From contig JBCDFA010000250.1 in NCBI GenBank assembly GCA_039178835.1, positions 1-11,807 of the forward strand: a stretch of 11,807 nucleotides of DNA, written 5' to 3'. The translations under genes and the position numbers were made by a program. Positions within the stretch are counted from its first letter, which is position 1. Every line of letters starts with the position of its first letter. The DNA is from AL-N1 sp039178835. Its GTDB lineage: Bacteria > Chloroflexota > Chloroflexia > Chloroflexales > Roseiflexaceae. Below the pieces are notes generated by a model that was not told the DNA's origin, searched no databases, and worked only from the letters and a program-made list of their open reading frames with translations. Shown here piece after piece: positions 1 through 5,331 of this stretch.

Positions 1-2
1 GT

Positions 3-1004
3 AGTGCGCTGACGCGTTCCTGTGGCCGCCTCACGGTCGCCACGTTGCTGGCACGCTTGCTCCAACGCACGGTCGCCACCATCGAGCAACGCCGCGCCGA
101 ATGGTGTCTCGAGGCCCCGTGCAAAGCCGGACGCCAGCGCCGGACGCTTGCTGTGACCCATTGTTTTGTACCCCTCCTGTGTTGGATTGTGCGCCTGTGG
201 GACCGCACCCAGATGGCCCTCACCCTTGATGCCACCACGCTCCGCGACCGCTTTGTTGTTCACGCAGTCCGTGGTGTCTCTCGCGGGATCGGCCTTCCGG
301 TGGCTTGGACCATCCGAGTAGCGGGGCGCAAGCAGGCGTGGCGGCGCGAGTGGCTGCGGATGCTCCGGCTGCTGTGTCCCGCCCTTCCGCCTGCTTGGCA
401 CCTCATCGTGCTCGCTGACCGCGGCTTGTATGCCCGCTGGTTGTGTCGCCGGATCGTGCGGCTCGGCTGGCATCCCTTGCTCCGCATCACTACCGGGGCA
501 CCATTTCGTCCGGATGGGCATGCCGGCTGGGTCTGGTTGCGCGACGTGCGGCCGCCAGACGGCGGCCCGCAGCAGATCGCTGGTACCTGTTGCAAAGAAC
601 GGGCAAGTCAGCTATCCGGTCCCCTGCTGGCTTGGTGGGATGCGACCGACCCCGACCCGTGCTTCGTGATCACCGATCTGGCCCCAGGGGCGTCTGCTAG
701 CGCGTGGTATCGGTTGTGGGCGTGGTACGCGCAGGGCTTCAAATGCACCAAACGGGGTGGCTGGCAGTGGCAAATGACGCAGATGACCGACCCAGACCGT
801 GCGGCTCGGCTGGCGCTGGGTACTGGTCCCACTGATCCGTCACGAACCGCTCCCGCTGCCAGCCCAATTGGTGCCAGAACCTTGGCCGTCTACCATAGTC
901 AACCAGGGCCAGGTACTACCACCCTAAAACCTACCCCCAAAAGCACACCACACCCCCGGCCCAGGCGTTGCACCTTGGGTACCCGCAAGGGAGGTGGTTG
1001 GTAA
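3..1004 (+). pseudogene. IS4-type DDE transposase, 5'-truncated by window edge and decayed
   Basis: This is the remnant of a transposase that would have cut and joined the ends of an IS4-group insertion sequence. The frame is open from base 3, so the gene begins before the window; the TTG at 45 is only an internal codon. Numbering from 45, the first two catalytic Asp appear in place: D62 in LTLDATTL and D125 in IVLADRGLYA. The third block, normally Y-x2-R-x3-E-x6-K, reads Y222, W225, A229, K236, so Arg and the catalytic Glu are both lost. The landmark GGWQWQ-x2-QMTDPDRAARL follows. Beyond about base 815 the frame turns low-complexity, whereas the +1 frame reads as a plausible C-terminus (LIRHEPLPLPAQLVPEPWP) ending at TAA 925-927, which points to a small indel. 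Family assignment is fairly secure; loss of activity is inference. Neither terminal inverted repeat can be seen. Confidence 0.75.
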
Positions 1005-1083
1005 TGAAGACAGGTTGGGTGAATGCCTCTGGGCATTTGAGTGAGGATGTAATCATTATTAGGTGGTGACCCAGGCAAGAAGC

Positions 1084-1140
1084 ACACTGCCTGCTTGAGC
1101 AGGCGGTGTTGTTGAGCCCGCTGCTTGAGCGGCGGGGCAA
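1084..1140. repeat. Two adjacent strong hairpins with TTGA loops
   Basis: The first hairpin (1084-1109) pairs ACACTGCCTGCT with AGCAGGCGGTGT across TG: 12 pairs including one G-T. The second (1117-1136) pairs CCCGCTGCT with AGCGGCGGG across TG, also with one G-T, and TTG 1112-1114 can pair with CAA 1138-1140 outside it. Both tops read GCTTGAGC. No T-tract follows, so a simple Rho-independent terminator is unlikely. The position just after the transposase remnant suggests a REP-like or insertion-sequence-end element. Its function is unknown. Confidence 0.6.
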
Positions 1141-1148
1141 GTCGCTCG

Positions 1149-1165
1149 CCTTCGACAGGCTCAGG
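1149..1165 (+). repeat. REP-like motif copy 1 (CAGG variant)
   Basis: CCTTCGACAGGCTCAGG, followed by CAACCCATC. The sequence after the core is shared with copy 3 (1502-1518) but not with copies 2 and 4. Confidence 0.7.
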
Positions 1166-1188
1166 CAACCCATCTCATTCCCACGTTG

Positions 1189-1205
1189 CCTTCGACAAGC
1201 TCAGG
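1189..1205 (+). repeat. REP-like motif copy 2 (CAAG variant)
   Basis: CCTTCGACAAGCTCAGG, followed by CTCCGCTCT as in copy 4 (1627-1643). It lies 40 bases after copy 1, in the same orientation. Confidence 0.7.
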
Positions 1206-1498
1206 CTCCGCTCTTCCGATGCGCGAGCCAGCCACGCACCTACGCAATATTGTGAAAATAGATAACTTAGACCCATGTCCCTCTGTGTCTCTTGTGCCTC
1301 CGTGTCAATGCTTAACCATCGCGTCGGGGCCGTCCCCCGTGACGGCCCGTCTCAAGAAGACAATACGGCGATTGCAAACTGCTGCTACGGGTTATGACGC
1401 GTTCGTAGTGTTGTTCCGCCGCTCGTCCGCTGCCCCTCTATTCCTTCGTGTCTCTGTGTTACAGCTATTCAGCCGTTCTCCACACCCCCGGCCCCACG

Positions 1499-1523
1499 TT
1501 GCCTTCGACAGGCTCAGGCAACC
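1499..1523 (+). repeat. REP-like motif copy 3 (CAGG variant) inside a short hairpin
   Basis: The core CCTTCGACAGGCTCAGG spans 1502-1518. GTTGCCT (1499-1505) and AGGCAAC (1516-1522) form a perfect 7-base-pair stem around the core. The flank CAACCCATC repeats that of copy 1. Confidence 0.7.
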
Positions 1524-1626
1524 CATCCACTGCCTCACACCCCAACACTCCATCGCCCCAACGCTTCTACACAAGCTTTGCGCCTCTGTTCATTTGTGTC
1601 GCTGTGTTCGTCTGTCTGCCGCTACA

Positions 1627-1643
1627 CCTTCGACAAGCTCAGG
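1627..1643 (+). repeat. REP-like motif copy 4 (CAAG variant)
   Basis: CCTTCGACAAGCTCAGG followed by CTCCGCTCT, matching copy 2. It lies 125 bases after copy 3 and ends 55 bases before the candidate promoter of the protease gene. Confidence 0.7.
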
Positions 1644-1697
1644 CTCCGCTCTGCTGCACATTACTATAGCCACTCTCAGGAAGTGCATACACGAGCG

Positions 1698-1706
1698 TGG
1701 TATACT
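1698..1706 (+). promoter_or_regulatory. Extended -10 promoter for the site-2 protease gene
   Basis: TGG-TATACT matches an extended -10 element (TGn plus a near-consensus hexamer). No good -35 lies 16-18 bases upstream, as is usual for extended -10 promoters. It implies a leader of about 75 bases before the TTG start at 1787. The same nine bases occur upstream of the CPBP gene at 10426-10434. A second hexamer, TATAAT at 1769-1774, directly abuts the ribosome binding site and is too close to the start to serve. Confidence 0.45.
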
Positions 1707-1786
1707 ATTGAGTACTAACACACTTTTAACAACACATCAGCACAATCATTAGCTGATAGCTCACACCATATAATTAGAGGTACATT

Positions 1787-2941
1787 TTGGAAACTGCTGC
1801 CGAACCTATTGATCGGTTAATCGTTGTCGGTGAGATGCGCCATGCGCTTTCTGGTCTTATGGAGGTCGAAGGGTACACCTGGAACGCCAACGGCTCACTG
1901 ACCCTGAAAGGCACATTGTGCGGGCCGGCCCAAAAGCTCTACCGCACCATCCGTAGTCGCCTCGAGTCCCTTGGTTTTACCCCCTTTCTGCGACGACGTG
2001 ATGATCAGGATGAACTCGTGGCGTTGCCGGTGGTTATGGCAAGTTCACCATCGCGTGTAGCCCTGCCACTGGTTTTATTTCTCCTGACCATCTTTTCTGT
2101 GCTCGTGACAGGTTCGTTGTATGGGTACCCAACACCTCTTGAAACATTGCCACAGCTTTTGAATGCGCTCGGCAGTGTTCTCAGTAACCCCGATGCCTTA
2201 ATGAGTGGATGGCCCTTTGCAGCAACACTACTAGGGATTCTGGGTACACACGAAATGGGGCATTATGTCGCCGGGCGTTTACGAAAAGCCCCTGTCAGTC
2301 TGCCCTACTTTATCCCACTCCCACCAGGGGTCGGGATCGGCACCATGGGTGCCGTGATTGTGCAGCGTGAACCAATGGAGGATCGCCGCACGATCTTAGA
2401 GGTTGGTATTGCTGGGCCACTAGCTGGCTTGGTCGTTGCTATCCCTCTGCTGTTCTATGGATTGTCGACATCGACCGTCGGCTCACCTTCCCCTGCGGGG
2501 TATCTTCAGGAGGGTAACTCTCTCATCTATCTTGCGGCAAAGTGGCTGGTCTTTGGCCAGATTCTGCCCAGCAATGGTCTCGATGTACAACTCAACCTTG
2601 TTGCGTGGGGTGCGTGGATTGGCCTGCTCATTACGATGATTAACCTATTGCCTATCGGCCAGCTAGATGGCGGTCATATCGCGTATGCTCTGCTGGGACG
2701 CCGTTCGGAGTATCTGGCCTATGGTATGATTGGGCTTTGCCTCATCTTTGGGATCGCCTATCAGACCTTTTTCTGGCTCATCTGGGCCGCGCTGGCCTTC
2801 TTCCTCATTGGTCCACGCCATCCTGCACCACTCAACGACATTTCGCAACTTGGCATGGGGCATAAAGTGCTGGCGGTATTTGGGCTGATTGTTTTTGTGT
2901 TACTATTAATCCCTGATCCATTACGAGCGGTCGGCGTCTAA
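1787..2941 (+). CDS. Site-2 protease family (M50) intramembrane zinc metalloprotease, EGY-like
   Basis: A membrane-embedded zinc protease expected to cleave transmembrane segments of substrate proteins; no substrate can be named. The 384-residue protein has a soluble N-terminal part (about 1-85), then several membrane helices. HEMGH at 155-159 supplies two zinc-binding His and the catalytic Glu156, and the second motif NLLPIGQLDGGH (286-297) supplies the third ligand, Asp294. The block PYFIPLP followed by GIGTMGAVI after HExxH is typical of the EGY1-like group found in cyanobacteria, plastids and Chloroflexota, and there is no PDZ domain as in RseP. The TTG start is supported by TAGAGG at 1775-1780, six bases upstream. 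The downstream ccmA-like gene starts 65 bases after the stop, so co-transcription is possible. Regulation probably comes from the extended -10 at 1698. Family certain, physiological role unknown. Confidence 0.93.
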   Translation: METAAEPIDRLIVVGEMRHALSGLMEVEGYTWNANGSLTLKGTLCGPAQKLYRTIRSRLESLGFTPFLRRRDDQDELVALPVVMASSPSRVALPLVLFLLTIFSVLVTGSLYGYPTPLETLPQLLNALGSVLSNPDALMSGWPFAATLLGILGTHEMGHYVAGRLRKAPVSLPYFIPLPPGVGIGTMGAVIVQREPMEDRRTILEVGIAGPLAGLVVAIPLLFYGLSTSTVGSPSPAGYLQEGNSLIYLAAKWLVFGQILPSNGLDVQLNLVAWGAWIGLLITMINLLPIGQLDGGHIAYALLGRRSEYLAYGMIGLCLIFGIAYQTFFWLIWAALAFFLIGPRHPAPLNDISQLGMGHKVLAVFGLIVFVLLLIPDPLRAVGV

Positions 2942-3006
2942 AACAGTCTGTACAGATTTGGAATCTGATACGGAAACGCCAGAACGATTGGTAAAAAACA
3001 GAGGAC

Positions 3007-3651
3007 ATGGCTCACGCAACGCTCCAACTCAAACTCACCGATATTGCGCTAAACTACGGCGCACGCAATGTGTTCTCAGGTGTTGATCTGACGCTGAATC
3101 CTGGTGAGGTGTTGGTCGTAAGTGGCTCGAATGGAAGTGGCAAAAGCTCTCTGCTACGTGTGCTGTGTGGTTTGCAACGCCCCTCATCGGGGGCGGTTTA
3201 CTACGCCATTGGTGGCCAGATCTACACGCCGGATCAAGCTACCTGGCTGATTGGCTGGGTGGCGCCCGATCTCCACCTCTACCGCGAACTAACAGCTATC
3301 GAGAATCTTCAGTTTTTTGCTCAGGTTCGTGGCATTCAGCGCTCCATTGCCGAACTGGAGTCGCTGCTTGAGGAGCTTGGCCTCGGCGGACGAGGGCACG
3401 ATCTGCTGGCGGCCTACTCCTCAGGAATGACACAGCGATTGCGCTATGCCTATGCCCTATTGCATCAGCCGCCTGTGCTGCTGCTCGATGAGCCAACTGT
3501 GACTCTTGATGAGCGTGGGGCCGCTGTCGTCGAGCAGGTGGTGTTGCGCCAACGGGAGCGCGGCATAAGCATCATTGCCACAAATGACCCGCGTGAACTG
3601 CGTTTTGGCGATTATGTGCTACGATTAGGTGTTGAAACACACCAGGTATAA
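3007..3651 (+). CDS. ccmA: CcmA-like ABC transporter ATP-binding subunit
   Basis: Nucleotide-binding subunit of an ABC complex, most like CcmA, which powers heme handling by CcmB/CcmC during cytochrome c maturation at the cytoplasmic membrane. The 214 residues are normal CcmA length. Walker A is GSNGSGKS (40-47), the signature is YSSGMTQRL (137-145) with SSGM in place of the usual LSGGQ-like core, and Walker B is VLLLDEPT (157-164). At the switch position, where ABC ATPases usually carry His, the protein reads ATND with N193. GAGG just upstream (3001-3004) is a close-set ribosome binding site. The ccmB-like gene begins 34 bases downstream, which supports the CcmA call over a generic ABC ATPase. 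No ccmC follows, so the complex may do something other than classical cytochrome maturation. Confidence 0.8.
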   Translation: MAHATLQLKLTDIALNYGARNVFSGVDLTLNPGEVLVVSGSNGSGKSSLLRVLCGLQRPSSGAVYYAIGGQIYTPDQATWLIGWVAPDLHLYRELTAIENLQFFAQVRGIQRSIAELESLLEELGLGGRGHDLLAAYSSGMTQRLRYAYALLHQPPVLLLDEPTVTLDERGAAVVEQVVLRQRERGISIIATNDPRELRFGDYVLRLGVETHQV

Positions 3652-3685
3652 AATGATGCTCATACAGCTTGAGAGCGAGTAGGAT

Positions 3686-4438
3686 GTGGAAACGACCACC
3701 GATAAGGTAAAAGCCCAGCGACCTGTGTCAGCAACTGCCACTACCCCACCACGGGTAACGCTGGCCGCTGCAACATGGGCCGTCTTTCGCAAAGACCTAC
3801 GTAGCGAATTACGCACCCGCTATGCCCTGAATGCGGTGGTGCTCTTTGCGGCCAGCACGGTTGTCGCTATCAGCCTGGGGCTTGGCCCACTCCTCCTGAG
3901 TCGCAACGCTGATCTGAAGCTTATCCAGGCTGCCCTGTTCTGGATCGCGCTGTTGTTTGCCGCTTTCACCGGTTTGGCCCGCACCTTTGTCCAGGAGGAA
4001 GAGACTCGGACAGCCGCCGCACTCCGTCTCGCCGCACCGCCCAACGCGGTTTATCTGGGCAAGCTCTTGTTTAATCTGGCACTGCTGCTGATGCTTGGCC
4101 TGCTCACCTCGGTCCTGTTTATCGTGTTGTTGCGTGTGGAGATCGAGAACCCGGGTTTATTCACGGCCATGGTGCTGGCGGGGAGTTGTGGTCTGGTGGC
4201 TGCCACCACGCTGATCGCTGCGATCATTGCTCAGGCCAATGCCAAAGGTGCGCTCTTTGCGGTACTCTCCTTTCCGATACTGGTCCCACTCCTCTTTGTC
4301 GGAATTCAGGGAACGGCGTTGGCGCTCGAAGGCGCAGTGTGGAGCGATGGCCTGGCGGCGCTTCAGGTGCTCGTGGGATACACCGTGACCGTCTTTGTGG
4401 TATCGTTGTTTTTGTTCAAAGTCGTCTGGGAAGCGTAG
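3686..4438 (+). CDS. ccmB: CcmB-like heme exporter/ABC membrane subunit
   Basis: Integral membrane partner of the CcmA-like ATPase. At 250 residues it exceeds typical CcmB (about 220) because of a polar N-terminal extension of some 30 residues before the core AAATWAVFRKDLRSELRTRY, which resembles the usual CcmB start (an amphipathic cytoplasmic segment). About six hydrophobic helices follow. The conserved cytoplasmic segment FVQEEETRTAAALRLAAP matches the family's EE-x5-L-x3-P-type loop, the presumed contact with the ATPase. The GTG at 3686 is the first start after an in-frame TAG at 3680-3682; AGGA lies only a base or two before it, so initiation may depend on coupling. A second in-frame GTG at 3725 cannot be excluded. 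The MerR gene follows after six bases, so the two are almost certainly co-transcribed. Confidence 0.82.
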   Translation: METTTDKVKAQRPVSATATTPPRVTLAAATWAVFRKDLRSELRTRYALNAVVLFAASTVVAISLGLGPLLLSRNADLKLIQAALFWIALLFAAFTGLARTFVQEEETRTAAALRLAAPPNAVYLGKLLFNLALLLMLGLLTSVLFIVLLRVEIENPGLFTAMVLAGSCGLVAATTLIAAIIAQANAKGALFAVLSFPILVPLLFVGIQGTALALEGAVWSDGLAALQVLVGYTVTVFVVSLFLFKVVWEA

Positions 4439-4444
4439 ACAAAC

Positions 4445-5236
4445 ATGACCAAAAACCACACAACGCTCCTTCATATCGGTGAACTCGCCCGACGCATTGG
4501 TGTACGCACTTCGGTTCTGCGCTACTATGAGGAACAGGGCCTGATTACACCTGCGGATCGCACCGACTCTGGCTACCGACTGTACCACCCGGATGCTGAA
4601 CGCACCTTACGGTTTATTCAACGTGCCCAGCGTTTGGGCTTTACCCTCGCCGACATTGGTGTGTTGCTGCAAGGCGTGCGCGATGGCGATCTCGACAACG
4701 CTACAATTGTAAAGACAGCCGAAGAGCGCTTTCTCGCCCTTGAGGAACGCATTACCCAGATGATGATTATGCGTCGTGAGTTAGAACTGTTTCTGCGCGA
4801 CATGCATCGCTCCACTGAGCAGGCACGCGAAACAAGTCCAGCCTCGCTCTTCAATCGCCTTGTCGATCAGGTCTGTGCCGATCCGCTCAATCAGTCGGCA
4901 GAGGCCACCTTTGACTGGCTGCTGACGCGAATGGGGTGTGTGCTCACTACGGAAGAGGGCCAGGGGTTACTCCAAAAACTCCGTGGCCAACACATCCATA
5001 TCTGGCAGGAGGACACCACCTATCATATTCTGGTGGTCAGCAGTGAGCCGGCGATTGGGATGGCGCTCGAACGCCTGGCCCAACTCGAAGCAACCTGTCA
5101 AGCCCACACGCACACCAACCAATCCCCTGAGTTGCGCCATGATAACGAAGGATATCTGCTCACCGCCCATGGTGATAACGCATTTGTATTCGCACGCCTC
5201 TTTCTTGCATTGGAACGCAGCAGCCCGATGGCATAG
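4445..5236 (+). CDS. MerR-family transcriptional regulator with a His/Cys-bearing C-terminal domain
   Basis: A dimeric DNA-binding regulator of the MerR family, probably controlling the metal-exporting ATPase just downstream. Residues 8-75 form the winged helix-turn-helix (HIGELARRIGV, VLRYYEEQGLI, GYRLYHPD), and about 80-125 is the coiled-coil dimerisation helix. The protein is 263 residues, against 130-150 for ZntR or CueR, and lacks the Cys usually found at the start of the dimerisation helix and in the short metal loop. Instead, a C-terminal domain of roughly 100 residues carries H183-x-H185, C218-x2-H221-x-H223, and Cys at 144 and 165. These may form a metal site, which is inference. The gene starts six bases after ccmB and has no clear ribosome binding site of its own, implying translational coupling. 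A MerR-type operator lies 30 bases past its stop. Confidence 0.85.
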   Translation: MTKNHTTLLHIGELARRIGVRTSVLRYYEEQGLITPADRTDSGYRLYHPDAERTLRFIQRAQRLGFTLADIGVLLQGVRDGDLDNATIVKTAEERFLALEERITQMMIMRRELELFLRDMHRSTEQARETSPASLFNRLVDQVCADPLNQSAEATFDWLLTRMGCVLTTEEGQGLLQKLRGQHIHIWQEDTTYHILVVSSEPAIGMALERLAQLEATCQAHTHTNQSPELRHDNEGYLLTAHGDNAFVFARLFLALERSSPMA

Positions 5237-5266
5237 TACCGCTTTCTTTTTTCCAAATTATGTCCT

Positions 5267-5299
5267 CTTGACATTCATCCCCACTTGAAGGTGTAGACT
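5267..5299 (+). promoter_or_regulatory. MerR-type promoter and operator of the metal ATPase gene
   Basis: TTGACA (5268-5273) and TAGACT (5294-5299) are separated by 20 bases, the over-long spacing that MerR activators correct by twisting DNA. An imperfect dyad fills the spacer: CTTGACATTCA (5267-5277) and TGAAGGTGTAG (5286-5296), matching in 8 of 11 positions when inverted (CTnnACnTTCA), 8 bases apart. The right half ACTTGAAGGTG resembles well-known MerR operators. Transcription would start near 5306, which makes ATG 5332 the sensible translation start. Confidence 0.72.
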
Positions 5300-5320
5300 A
5301 TGCTCAGATGAATATTAGTC

Positions 5321-5327
5321 TTGAGGT
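5321..5327 (+). promoter_or_regulatory. Ribosome binding site that sets the ATPase start
   Basis: TTGAGGT lies five bases (from GAGG) before ATG 5332. The earlier in-frame ATG at 5308 has no such site and would be almost at the predicted transcription start. Confidence 0.65.
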
Positions 5328-5331
5328 ACTT

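Larger units (their letters stand above)
1005..1697. other. Gene-free, repeat-rich intergenic region
   Basis: No convincing gene lies between the transposase remnant and the promoter of the protease gene. An open frame at 1186-1752 exists, but it runs through the repeats, lacks a ribosome binding site and matches no family I recognise. The region holds two adjacent hairpins (1084-1140), four REP-like motifs (1149-1643), three degenerate CTCTGTGTCTC-like tracts (1278-1306, 1434-1460, 1581-1610) and one copy of a 15-base string, CCACACCCCCGGCCC, at 1480-1494 that also occurs at 948-962 near the transposase end. It looks like a graveyard for small mobile sequences beside an insertion sequence. 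Confidence 0.6.

Noticed and set aside
1149..1643. Possible CRISPR array from the four REP-like copies
   Set aside because: Spacing is irregular (40, 313 and 125 bases), the repeats are only 17 bases and of two variants, and there are no cas genes.
1186..1752. Open frame of 188 codons on the + strand
   Set aside because: It runs through REP-like and CTCTGTGTC-like repeats, has no ribosome binding site, and reads as low-quality Ser/Leu/His-rich sequence; the openness follows from composition.
2953..2967. CAGATT-TGG-AATCTG hairpin between the protease and ccmA genes
   Set aside because: Only six base pairs, low G+C and no T-tract; too weak to call a terminator.
4157..4588. Minus-strand open frame of 143 codons across ccmB and the MerR gene
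   Set aside because: It is antisense to two genes with clear family motifs, and its own product is charged and unrecognisable.
5308..5331. Upstream ATG as start of the metal ATPase
   Set aside because: It has no ribosome binding site and would lie about two bases after the predicted transcription start; ATG 5332 has GAGGT at the right distance.
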